Positions 24,340 to 34,899 of a DNA stretch of 64,000 nucleotides are shown one piece after another. The position numbers were made by a program, and so were the translations under genes. Source of the stretch: Taiwanofungus camphoratus. Its lineage: Eukaryota; Basidiomycota; Agaricomycetes; Polyporales; Taiwanofungaceae. The stretch spans positions 1,550,001-1,614,000 of the forward strand of contig CP021225.1 of the NCBI GenBank assembly GCA_003999685.1, given 5' to 3'. A model generated the notes under the pieces. The model was given only the letters and a program-made list of their open reading frames with translations, was not told the origin of the DNA and made no database searches. Positions within the stretch are counted from its first letter, which is position 1. Every line of letters begins with the position of its first letter.

Positions 24340-25424
24340 CTATAGCGAAGCACCCCCGCAGGTCTTGATGGTCTGGCCGGTGATATATTCACCCTCTTCC
24401 GAGGCTAAGAACGACACGAGCTTCGCGACGTCCTCGGGCTCCTGGATGCGGCCGAGCTTGATGTCGTTCTTGACACGCTTAGCCTTTGCGTCGCCTATGC
24501 TGATGCCCTCCTGTGTCGTGTAATATGTCAGTCATGCGAATTGGTTGGATGCGAAGAGATGACTGACGATCATGGCGAGTTCGCGGTCGATGTGGTCCCA
24601 CATGGGCGTGTCAACAATACCGGGGGCGTACGCTAAGAAATGAGCAGGAATCAGGACGATGCTACCGCAGCTCGCTGACACGTTGACCGACCATTCACTC
24701 TGATACCGTGTTCCGCCCATTCCTTCGCAGCAGCTTCTGTGAAGCCACGGACGGCGAACTTCGTTGCTCCGTATGGCGCGAGGTTCTCTGGAGATGCGAT
24801 CAGATATGTGCAGTTTCCGGACGTACCAGCATTACTTGGACTCACCCGCAGTGCGGTAAGAGGCAATAGATCCGGCGCCGATGATGCGCCCGCCGAAGCC
24901 CTGCTTCACCATCTGCTTTGCGGCTGCAATATGTGTGTTCATAAGACCGAGGACGTTGATTCGTACTTCGTTCTCGATGAATCTGTGAGAGCTCAGGAAT
25001 GAAATGAGTGTTTGTGACCGGAGCTCTTACTCAGGAGTGCATTCGAGAAGAGGCTTGACCTGTGTAACGCCGGCGTTTGCGACGCTGACGAAGAGGTGGG
25101 GCCCGAGTTTGTCTACCGTCTCGGCGATGGCGGCATGGATCTGCTTTGCATCTCTCACATCTGCGTGATCATGAGCGCTGGCTTGCACGAATACAATGCG
25201 GCACCGCGCTCACCGGCGATGACACTGATCGCTTTCCTCCCATACGACTCGATCTCCTTGATGGTATCGTCCACCTTCGCCTGGGCGGGCGGGATGTCCG
25301 CGATGGACACGTCGTATCCGTCTCTCGCAAGACGGCACGCGATGGCACGGCCGATTCCCTGGCTGCCGCCAGTGACAAACGCGATGCGGCCGAGTGCAGC
25401 CTTCACGGGGGATGCGTACGCCAT
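24340..25424 (-). CDS. Short-chain dehydrogenase, diacetyl/acetoin reductase-like
   Basis: Six exons (25424-25214, 25160-25031, 24982-24846, 24787-24692, 24632-24568, 24510-24340) give an intact 269-residue classical SDR. Nucleotide binding is by TGGSQGIG (residues about 18-25). The structural NAG motif is in VANAGVTQ, the catalytic Ser in AGSIASYRT, and Tyr/Lys in [12 protein letters not shown]. The block [15 protein letters not shown] is characteristic of meso-2,3-butanediol dehydrogenase/diacetyl reductases, and the C-terminus ends [13 protein letters not shown]. It would reduce a small diketone or hydroxyketone with NAD(P)H in the cytosol. Its true substrate could instead be an aldehyde or ketone from a neighbouring pathway. 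No targeting signal is visible. Confidence 0.88.
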
Positions 25425-25954
25425 TCTGCTTGCGCTCAGCGGGTTGGTGATGTGGACAGGGTCGAAAAGCGAGAGTGCGCGAGGTCGAGGTCCATCCCTG
25501 CCCCCGCGCATTTAAGGCCTGCCAAGGGAGGACCGGGCCGTCGTCGTGCATCACGAGTGAAAGGCTAACAAGTACAACCGCAGAACACTGGCCAAGTCGC
25601 CAGACCGTCGTGATCGTCGAGTACAGCTCGGATCAATCCGATGTTCGCCGGCCACCCTGGCTCAAAAAATAAAACGTAAAAAAAGTCAAGTCAGTCTACG
25701 ACCGCCGGCATTTCTTTTCGTGTGATTATATTCGTAGTCGTTCCAGACAGTGGCAGTCATAGCAGGGTGTTCGTTTATACTCGTTTGCCACCGTAAACCA
25801 CCACCATTGGCGATATTATACACCGTCACGATAATCATGCCATTAGTTTCATTCCAATCGACGATAAGATATACATCATAAATGTAATGTGTAGCCAACT
25901 AAGTTAGCGTAATTGAAGACAATATCGATCTCGCGCTCCCCATCTTGAGGATCC
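25425..25954. other. Intergenic, nothing recognised
   Basis: About 530 bases upstream of the SDR gene and downstream of the first zinc-finger gene. The SDR promoter should lie at the left end. An A-rich run occurs near 25666-25685. Confidence 0.4.
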
Positions 25955-26470
25955 TTAAGCGAAGAAAGTGAAGGCGGCTGGTGTCTCGAAATCCCTCATA
26001 TCCAGCTCGTGGATCTCCTTCCCAAAAACATATTTTACTAGCTGGATACAGACCGCGGAATTCTTGAAATGCTCATTCCTGCGGTCTTCATTGAGGAAAG
26101 GCCGACAGCACCCTGGGCACCAAAATGGTGCCGGGAAGTGGGTGTACATATGTTCTTCCCATTCTTCTTCGTTTGCGAGCATCTTCTGACAGCTACTGAG
26201 GAGACACCCCCAGCCTCTGATGCATGCGCGTCGAGAGGCAGGTCCATCCTGCAAGGTTCCAATAAGACTGATATAGCAAAGATGTCAATAGCCAGCTTTC
26301 TCACCTCAGGTTCATCCCCCCGCTTCCGTTTTCTGGAAATACGTACTTCCGTCGTGCCCGCCAGGTCATGCGTAGGTTGTTGCGCGATGGCGCGCTGTTT
26401 TCCTTTTGCGGATATACACTGGACAGCAGTATTCTGGGGGGTATGGATGAGTGCGAGTGACTCCTATGAT
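25955..26470 (-). CDS. Double C2H2 zinc-finger protein, paralogue 1 (partial)
   Basis: The last exon, 26248-25955, encodes two fingers: CLLSSC-x12-HMYTH (C-x4-C-x12-H-x3-H) and CPGC-x12-H-x6-C. It is joined in phase across a 56-bp intron (26249-26304) to an exon carrying a nuclear-localisation-like SRKRKRGDEPE. That upstream exon stays open to a possible acceptor at about 26463. Further upstream the structure is unresolved and runs into a 21-bp tandem repeat that could be coding. The paired fingers, with the second ending in Cys instead of His, match the gene at 30509-31793. A DNA- or RNA-binding nuclear role is inferred from the fingers only. Confidence 0.55.
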
Positions 26471-26520
26471 TTATGGAAAGCTTAGCACCAGAATGGGGAA
26501 GCCGGTTGATGGTAGCCGGT

Positions 26521-26772
26521 CTGTTGCTGGACGCAACTGGTCTGTTGCTGGATGAAGTAGATCTGTTGCTGGATGAAGTGGGTCTGTTGCTGGATAAAAC
26601 TGGTCTGTTGCTGGATGAAGCCGGTCTGTTGCTGGATGAAGCCGGTCTGTTGCTGGATGAAGCCGGTCTGTTGCTGGATAAAACTGGTCTGTTGCTGGAT
26701 TAAACAGATCTGTTGCTGGATGAAGCCAGTCTGTCGCTGGATGAAACCAGTCTGTTGCTGGATGAAGCCTTC
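26521..26772. repeat. 21-bp minisatellite, 12 units
   Basis: Twelve head-to-tail 21-base units, each starting CTGTTGCTGGATGAAG or a close variant (CTGTTGCTGGATAAAA, CTGTCGCTGGATGAAA). The unit length is a multiple of three, so each frame gives a 7-residue repeat: on the minus strand FIQQQTG, HPATDRL or SSNRPAS. Two minus-strand frames stay open across the whole array. It lies just upstream of the resolved exons of the zinc-finger gene and could encode its N-terminal region, or be untranslated. Confidence 0.9.
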
Positions 26773-28192
26773 CGATACCATTCGACGGACATTGGTATGA
26801 ATGCACTACACCGGAGCCCTCGCCCTCAAACGAAGTTCGTTGAAAGGCGTTGACGTTGTCCTCAGGATCCACAAAACCTTCGGACGAAGGAAAGTTGGAG
26901 GTAGGGATGGCAAGTCTGTGCTGGACTGAAGATCGAGCGGGCACACTGCTCTGAGAAACCTCTACAACAGAAGGTATACTTTCATCAGCTGTTACCAGCT
27001 AATAGTGGCATAGAATGAGTGACGACAGATAACGTGTGATAAAGGCAGACACACTAGGTCGGTTGGTTCGAAAAATGAAATCGCAGGTGGAGGTTGCTCC
27101 CCGATGAGAGTATCCAAGAACGAGGTCACTTCGTCCGAAAAAGACATTGCGGATGAGTCGGCAAGTTCAGAGAGTGCAGATAATGTGCAAAGTGATGCAA
27201 GAGAATGCTCGCGTTCGCTGAATGGGGCAGGGAGGTGGGGAGTGGTGAACGGCGGCTGTCCCTATAAATACGACGAGGGAGACCGCCAGAGGCTTTGGAG
27301 CCATCCGAAATGAAGCCATGTTGATCCGCCGTCCGTTTGTCTTTCTCCGAAAGCAGGAGGAAGACATAGAGATCGTGGCTGCTGAGATACATCGGAGAGC
27401 TTGGATGCCTCGATGCAGATGGGGATCACATCAGGGTAGCCCCATCACATTAGCCGGAAGGCGACCTTTGTATCGGCACAGCTGTTTCTCCTTTGAACAA
27501 ACGAAGTCAAATTTCATGAGGATGGTAGTTGGCCACGGACACGATGCAGGTAAGCGCCGGCGGTGGAGCACTCGAGCCTTGCCAGGGCATACCCCCGCTG
27601 GCGTTGTCAGTATGTCCTTGCGGTGTGTGATGCTCATAACGTACCGCTCAGAACATACCGCTCAGAATATACCAGCGAGACTTGTCATGATAGACCGGCG
27701 TTACAGCGCGATCACAGTGAGATCACTAATTGGGCACGGACGCGCTCCCACGCTTTGATACTAACTGCGCGAGAGTTGCCGATGTGGCCTGTCCCTGAGC
27801 AAAAAAGGTAAACAAAGGAGTGACGCGCCGGCATACTTCACAAAACCATCTTCCGGTTGAACTAGGGGACCCAGGCACGTTTGGAAATTCGAATCGGGCA
27901 AGTCCTGCGCTTTGCGACAGTGTGCCCTGTGAAGACTGTAGAACAACGCGTGGAGACAAACATTGGCATAGATCTGGGGTGCGCAGTAGCAGGGAGCGAG
28001 ATACTGTATCGTGGATAACATGTAAGCAAGGTTGAGCGACAGACTTCCAGGCTCTCGGCGAATAGAATTTTTCACTCAGCGATGTCACACGACAGGAAAA
28101 TGGCTGAGCACCTTGGTCTATGATGACAACGCAAATTGCGACGAACAAGAAGGTCATAGTTCACTTGACGGCACTCGAGGTTGCGTAGTAGA
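26773..28192. other. Unresolved stretch upstream of the zinc-finger gene
   Basis: Probably includes the 5' part and promoter of the zinc-finger gene. A TATAAATA run is at about 27263 on the plus strand. Near 27640-27680 a 15-base unit resembling ACCGCTCAGAACAT occurs two to three times in tandem. No clear gene can be built from the short frames between 27400 and 28190. Confidence 0.35.
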
Positions 28193-29800
28193 CTAGCTGC
28201 CCCCCGGAGTGCTCCAATCCAGTGCCAAGACCGGCGTTCGTTCGACGAGCGCTCCGCCGAATATAGCGTCGGCTGCCCACACTTTCCTGCACACTTCTCC
28301 AAGTCTTGCGGCGTGCAACCCAGGCAGACAGTTCCTCAGGACATTCACCGTCGGCTCCACCCAAAAGTCCGATGGCCCCGAGTCGAGCACATCAAGGATG
28401 AGTACCAGCTGCAGATACTCCTGGAACAGACGGGCCAGTGTTCTGCCGATCGGCCTCCGCTATTCGACATAGGCCTCATTCACTATCTGTAAGTCAGATA
28501 GTATGAGGCTCATTTGCACCCGCTCAGGATGAAGACGCTCAAGCCCTATCTTGGAGAGTGTAAGCGACAAACCTGACGGGTGTAGGATGTTCCGGACTAG
28601 GGGATCCTGGAAATCAAGAACGCCGTTCTTCATGTGCAGAGACCAGCTGTGGGTTGGATCCGCGCCAGTGACCTCTATCTTTTCCGTAATCGCTGAATGC
28701 CGAAAGGACGAGGTGGTCCACCGAAGAACCAGTAGTATGAAGGAGCCCTCGTACACATGTCAGTAATGACGGCTGATCATGTAAATATGACACTCGAGTC
28801 TCCAAATTCGCGATTCTAAGGCCCTTTCAGGAACCAGACCACGAAGACATGAGAGGGAGACAGCCATTGCACCGAGTCAACACGAACCGGCCCTGAAGAT
28901 ACAATTGCAGTCATGGGAATGGTAGCGCGCAGGTCGGCGGAAGATATGTCATTTGAGTTTATGATGATTCCAAACCATCCGACGAAGCTGTAACGCAGAG
29001 AGTCTAGGACATGCACCACACAATTGCAAGGGATCTGTTCCTTCGAACTTGACACGCGTTAGAGAGGTATTTGAGCATCGACAACATTGCGTGCAACGTC
29101 TGCCTGGTCTCATCCGAGTAGCAGACCAACAGTGGACGGTCAGGTGAGAGACTCTGTCAAGCATGATCAGAATATTCGACAAATTGCGATTGAGGTCGAT
29201 CTTTCCTGGCTGTACTGCCGGTGGTGTTGTGGATTGAGAGACCTCGAACGTACACGGAAAGTGCAACCTCCGGGTATACTCTTGGAATTCTTTCGATACG
29301 CTTGTAGCTTGATGCATGCATGGCGTTAACAGTAAGCAGTGTGGAAAAGAATTGTGAGACATGGGTGGGAGTCATGCAAAGCATACGCGGTTGCACGCTA
29401 CTACATATGAGTGAGTCGATCGTCCGAGATCTGATCCAATACACAAATCTCAGGTGGAAGGCTCGGGTTAGTCACATGGGGGGTACGTTGTCGCTAGTTG
29501 TATCCCAACAAACTTGAGTCAAGCCTCTATAGACAAAGCCCCAGTTGAACGCGGTGCAAGTGCGAGACATATCCACGTCATAGGGCTTCAGAGAGCTTAA
29601 GGCGAGCCATTTTGAATATCGTGCAAATCCGACTGTAACCATCTTGGAAACTTCCATGAAAGGGTAGCAAAGCATGCTATCCCAGTAGAAAATCTCTACC
29701 CGAGGAAAGGCATTGCATACTAGGCCGTGTCTGAGTGTATTCTCTAGAGAGAAGTAGATGAGGAGGCTCGCTGCCAATCTTGTGATCGGAATTTGAATTT
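28193..29800 (-). CDS. Unresolved multi-exon orphan gene or gene remnant
   Basis: Minus-strand segments look protein-coding but I cannot join them fully. About 29777-29500 reads LLIYFSLENTLRHGLVCNAF and onward. About 29362-29090 contains NLSNILIMLDRVSHLTVHCW. About 28756-28500 contains DFQDPLVRNILHPSG. A final segment at about 28445-28193 reads ARLFQEYLQLVLILDVLDSG, DFWVEPTVNVLRNCLPGLHA and LVERTPVLALDWSTPGGS before a stop. The leucine-spaced text suggests an F-box/LRR-like protein of the kind that is expanded in Agaricomycetes, but no F-box motif is clear. It may be one gene or decayed pieces. Confidence 0.3.
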
Positions 29801-30508
29801 GAATATAACCATTTCTGGAGCTTCGCCAAAGCCAACAGAAAGTGTGTTCGTGCTATATAAATGCACGCACAGCATGATAGTACCCATTGCTTCCCAGTGG
29901 TCTAATAAGTGACATATTGATATATATAATGTGACGATAGAAGAATTCCGAGGCTTGGGGCCGGGCTGTTGGCGCTGTCACAAAATTTTTGGCTTGTTCG
30001 CATCCAACGGTACACGTCTTTCAAGTAGAACTCATGTTTACAGCGAAGAAATGAGTACTTCAATACAGAGTGACTTATGACTACCTGTATCAGCGCAATC
30101 ATTAGTAAATACTCCTCAGTGGCTAATCATCACCGCACAACTACGCGAACTCCGAAGGTCCTTGAGAGATCGCGAGGGTGTGTCTATCGTTCTCGCTGTA
30201 AGTAGTAAGAACACCAAGAGATTTCTCACTGTGTCAATTACATGAAATCACATACTTTGTCGCGGAAAGATTAACATACTATGGTGAGTTATTTAGCAGC
30301 GCACCAATTGCACTGAGATATTATTATGGTGCTCTTGTACTGTGTACAGTAAGTGCGTCTGTGCAACGACTTACTTCTTTTCAATGGGAGTCAACATGTC
30401 ACATCAACGCAGAGTTCGTCCTATAAGTAGTATTCAATGATAATCGAAAATGTATATACACGAAATACAGTACGGCATGATGGGTAGAGCGGGATCCACC
30501 AGTGAATA
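29801..30508. other. Intergenic, nothing recognised
   Basis: AT-rich, about 700 bases with only a 66-codon frame. No repeat or RNA structure was noticed. Confidence 0.4.
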
Positions 30509-31793
30509 TCATAGAGATTGCTGCGGTCTATTAATATAAGCCCTTATTATCAAACTAGCTGTTTTGCTCTTCTCCTCTCTCGCGTCTGCGATCCTGATTC
30601 GGTTCAGGCCTGTAGCCGTGAGCCATGGCAATATCTCCAGATCAGCAGTTATAAAGCATTTCGTTGGGTCTACTTTGCCGTTGCCTTGCCTCATGAATGG
30701 CGGTATATGTCTCGCACAAGCCAGCATCTCGCAATGCCGGATTAATAAATCTGCCCGCCAGAACTGGCTCGTGCAATTTGGACATTTATAGCGGCGAGAA
30801 AAATGCTGCAGCATATGCCGATCGCGTTCTTTAGCCCCGGAATAGGAATATTTGCATCTGTCAACTAAACAAATGTATACCTTCCCAGCCCTTCGACACT
30901 TTGAAATGGGTCTCGGCTGGGAGTTGAGGTGAATTGGTGAATGTCGCAGTACACATCAGCAACGCACCTGAGCATCAACCGGAGTCTTGCAGTCCCTCGT
31001 GTGGCGGCCCGTCGATAGGTTGTCAGTGTCATCAGCCTTGATGAGGGCGTATTGCACGTCTGGCACATCTGGCTCCACACATCCCGCCTCGAGCATTTCA
31101 TCATCATCCGAGTCACTTGCGAGAACCAGCTCATGGCTGACGGTGAGTTCTTGCATATCGACCATCCCCTCAGCATGCGCGTCTGTCTGAGAACTCATCT
31201 CGTCGGATCCATTTGACGCGCTAACATCTGGGAAAACAATCCACTAAAGCACCATGAGACAAATAGCGCGTACAAATGATATATCGCGCTTACCTGTTCC
31301 ATCAATTCATCATCTGAAATGACGACAGCGGACGCGCAGCAGCCCGTACTGGTATCCACGTCTGCTACCGCGTCGTTCTCTCCAACGCCGCTCCCATAAA
31401 TAGCTGGAGAAGCTTCTTCTCTCATCATGTCTTCACCTTCCGCTCCAGTGCTTAAATTAAATGTGGTCTCGGCCCCGCCGCAACTTTCGGTAGAAACCTC
31501 CAGTTCGATAGCGAGACCATCATTGCTGTTGAGCGCTTCGAGTGTTGACTCAAGTGTCTCCATTAAATGACTGTGCCCATCGAGATCGGACTCGCCCAAG
31601 CCCCGGTACTACGAGCGAAATAAATAAGTATGACAAATACTGAAGAGAAAGAAGGGTTGTGTTGTACACCTACTTCTTCTGAGAAGAGAGCCCTCATCAA
31701 CGGATCCGCGAAGTCCAGCGTCGGTATCTCGTCGTAAGTGTCTGAACCATCGTAACACGGAGAGGGTACTGGAGACATGATCTCATTGCTCAT
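30509..31793 (-). CDS. Acidic double C2H2 zinc-finger protein, paralogue 2
   Basis: Starts at ATG 31793 and stops at 30509, four exons all joined in phase 0 (introns near 31672-31611, 31292-31246 and 30968-30899). The long N-terminal region is strongly acidic and Ser-rich (ASDSDDDEMLEAG), like an activation or interaction domain. The last exon, from 30898, holds two fingers: CLVDRC-x12-HMLQH and YKCPNC-x12-H-x5-C. A conserved tail follows, GNGKVDPTKC ... RIRIADAREEKSKTA, ending PQQSL. Finger spacing and the tail correspond to the gene at 34176 (YGKIDTKRC ... RIRWSELARESSKTA), so the two are paralogues. A transcription-factor-like role is inferred from composition only. Confidence 0.68.
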
Positions 31794-34175
31794 CTCTGGA
31801 CAAGAGCGAACGCAAGAAGCAACTGCGTTCGCGGAGGGGGGGAAGGTGATTCGTTGGGAATTGCAGGGAATAGCAAGCCTTTAAAACCCAAATGGAACCA
31901 GTACCAGTATCGCCGATCCATTGAAAGACCATTCTGCCGTGTGTCAAAGCGGGGACCCCACAGTTCTGGGCTTAGTGCATGTTCGCCGTCATGGCAGCCT
32001 TTGTGGATAACCTTTGTACGATCGATACTGTGGCTGGACGTCGCGCCGACCCTCCAGCACTTTGGTAAACGGCCATCCCTTACTCACTGCCCAAAGTTAT
32101 GTCTGGTTGGATTGGAATAAATTGAACAGTCACCGTATGTAGTATGACGAACTGTTCTGAAATGTTGTCAGACATATCCTCGCTGCAGGGACGGGAAATT
32201 TCACGTGCGCAGCCACTAGATCGAGGACGCGACTCATGTTGTAGCTTTGACGTCCCCACGACACTGGAATCTGCCGGTCGCCTATTCTCGTCGCCCACGA
32301 AGTCGACAGAATTGGTCCTTGCATTGTAGCGTAATGCAAAGAACCTCATCCCAGATCGTAATCTCCGATACCGTGGCTTGGTATAAAGGCTGAAATCACT
32401 GCTGCAAATCAACCCCATGCACTCCCAATGTTGAATGGATCTTGATCACGGGATTGATACTCAGACAAATAAGAGGAAGAAGATATGAGTGTAAGACTTA
32501 CCAGTTCTTGGGTTAAGGCAACACAAACTCGGATGATAGGATGGTCGGAGCATTGCGACTACGACATTGAGCTAAGGTGCCAAATGTCACTGGATTACAG
32601 AGCACAGTCGATGTGTACAGAGGGTTGTATATTGGCCGAACGATTTCCATTGAAATGTTAATCAGGACGAGGATTTTTTCTCTTCAGCAGTAAGAAACTC
32701 TGCCCCACACAGAAGAGAGATGAACTGCTGTATGCGTTAGTCATTCCCGGGACCTGATGATCAAGGAGTGGTTGCTCGCGCCGGTTTTTGGAAAGAAAGC
32801 CCGATACAGAGACAAGGTAGATGAAACAAGGTGCATAGTAGGTAGGACCGATGTTCAGTTGAGAACAAATACCCCAGTCAAGCTACAGCTTAGCGACTGC
32901 ATCTTACTGTAGTTGACTGTACCTAATACGCATGCTCAATTGGCTAACAGCGTCACCTATGCACGCAATTTGGTTAAAATTCTGACTGTATACCGGCTGA
33001 GCACTGTGCTTACCACCAAGGTTATTATGTGTCTACCCGAAGTCGAAGTACTCTCACAACCACAGATATAAACCTCGAGGGCTGCTAGGGTACCACCACG
33101 AACAGATATTGTAGTAATGCAGAGTTCAGAAATGCCGCATGGTAGTATTGGCGTCTAGCCTTCCATCTACCCAGCAAACTTGGATGAGAATAGGACTGTT
33201 AGTGGATTTATTCTGAAGGATGTCCGGTCTGCATCCGCATGCGATCTGCAATAGTCCTTGTTAAGAACAGACATGTTACAAGGCTTGATGCGAGCCATCG
33301 AGGCTGTGTGAATCGCCAGCTGTCATAACAGACCTTGTGAATAGGCATCACAGTCTGAGCGAATGTTGGGACGCTAATTCCTGAGTTCAGAGAGATTGAA
33401 ATGCTGAGCTAGGCTCCTCAATATATTTACGTGTTGTGCAGCCCAAGATCCAGCGCATGAGAAAATCAAGGTTGACAGAGATGTGATGCCAATCTCCTGT
33501 CCGATCCCCCGTCTCTGTCGAAAGAAACTGGAACGCAAGACAGATCGTCAGGGTGCAACTTCAGCGTCAACATTGAATATTGCCCGTTGGCACCAAGTAT
33601 GGTCTACTTTCTAACGCAGCGAGCTTCAAGTACTTAGAGTCGGTAAGTCCCCCATTTGGTTCGGAACCTGTATTATAGACTTATAGTGGAGGGACACTCG
33701 CACTGTCTCGCAGAGACTTTTGGCGGAGATTCAAGGAGGGTTTCAACATTTGTTACAGATATGGTTGCGGAGTAGCAAATTCCTGACCTCCCTACAAGTA
33801 AGAGATAGTAGACGTCAGATACGGATGAGTATCCTCAGGTACGGAAGGTTGAGGGAAGTATCTAGTCTGTCTGGAGAGACTAACTTAGCCTCTCTCGAGC
33901 TCGCTCTCAGAGTCCTCTGAGCGGAAAGAAACAACGTTGTATGACACGTCTTCAAAACGACATACACGCACTGGCAGAAAGTTATTGGGTACCTGCTTAC
34001 CACAATTGTCATGAATAACTGTCAAGAAATGAACATCTGACAGCAGAAATACTGTAAAGACTGATACATTGTGTAGTCGTCGAGTAATTATTACAAAAGA
34101 TGGACGACACTGAATTCTTTCGACGTAAAACATCTGGATGCGGCTGGGAAGGGATGGCGCTGTTGAGTCTTCGCG
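31794..34175. other. Long region without a supported gene
   Basis: About 2.4 kb. A 112-codon ATG frame at 32418-32080 (-) and an 82-codon frame ending at 33885 (-), with acidic end SEDSESELERG, are the only notable open stretches. Neither has a recognisable motif. From 32420 to 33700 I see nothing. Confidence 0.4.
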
Positions 34176-34829
34176 CTATACGCATTCTTCTCGTCTGAGA
34201 TCGTCTTCGAGATTTACGATAGCTGCCTCTATGTCCATTTCAGCCTTTTCGGCGAAATATACTCGTATGTCATGTGCAGTCTTGCTAGACTCCCTCGCAA
34301 GTTCCGACCAACGAATTCTCTCTACAGCGTTCGGAATCAGCCATGGCTCATCCGAGAGCTTGCATCTCTTTGTGTCGATCTTCCCATACCTGTTCTTCTT
34401 TGTAAAGGAGATCTCTTCATAGGGATGCTTTGCCCTAACGTGTGAAACGAGCCTTTCCCCTCGATGGAATCGCACGCTACAACTTGGGTGAGGGCACAGA
34501 TAATGTCCCTGGAAATGACTTGCTCCCATATGTCTGTTACGACTTTTTTCGTCAGTATGTGGCTTGTGGCAGTCATCAATAAGGCAAGTAAAGGCAGGTA
34601 CAGCCGTCTGTTTTACACGAGGTTGCTCCTTGTCCTGCACATATACATTGCCTGATCTGATGGAAGGGTCCTGAGCATGTACGTTGTCCGGTACGCATGG
34701 GAGGTTCTGAGTATCCAAGTTGTTGTCTCGAGCATGTACATCGCCTGGTACGACAAGAGTAAGATCTGGAGTCTGTCGATTGTCCGATACGACAGATGCA
34801 TCGTCCTGCGTCTGTATGATCAGAAGGAG
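34176..34829 (-). CDS. Double C2H2 zinc-finger protein, paralogue 3
   Basis: The frame is open from 34829 to the stop at 34176. The N-terminal part is a degenerate 14-residue repeat (VSDNRQTPD, VPGDVHARD, VPDNVHAQD). Two canonical fingers follow, CLIDDC-x12-HMGASH and CPHPSC-x12-HVRAKH, then the basic segment FTKKNRYGKIDTKRC and a tail RIRWSELARESSKTAHDIRV shared with the gene at 30509-31793. The 5' end is uncertain. An in-frame TAG lies at 34830-34832, and a possible first exon starting MTDELDSNFDEL lies at about 34895, but no intron of normal length joins it. The gene may therefore have lost its start or use an exon further upstream. Confidence 0.58.
   Translation of the reverse strand, partial: LLLIIQTQDDASVVSDNRQTPDLTLVVPGDVHARDNNLDTQNLPCVPDNVHAQDPSIRSGNVYVQDKEQPRVKQTAVPAFTCLIDDCHKPHTDEKSRNRHMGASHFQGHYLCPHPSCSVRFHRGERLVSHVRAKHPYEEISFTKKNRYGKIDTKRCKLSDEPWLIPNAVERIRWSELARESSKTAHDIRVYFAEKAEMDIEAAIVNLEDDLRREECV
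34619..34800. repeat. Degenerate 42-bp tandem repeat within the zinc-finger gene
   Basis: About four imperfect units of roughly 42 bases containing a CATGTACGTTGTCC-type core (GCATGTACATCGCCTGGTAC and similar). They encode a 14-residue repeat in the zinc-finger reading frame. Confidence 0.55.
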
Positions 34830-34899
34830 CTATTCATAGGAGCGACAAATGGCACACCGCGAGTTCATCGAAGTTCGAATCTAGCTCATCTGTCATTTC

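Noticed and set aside
26521-26772. CRISPR-like repeat array
   Set aside because: Units are directly adjacent with no spacers. It is a eukaryotic minisatellite.
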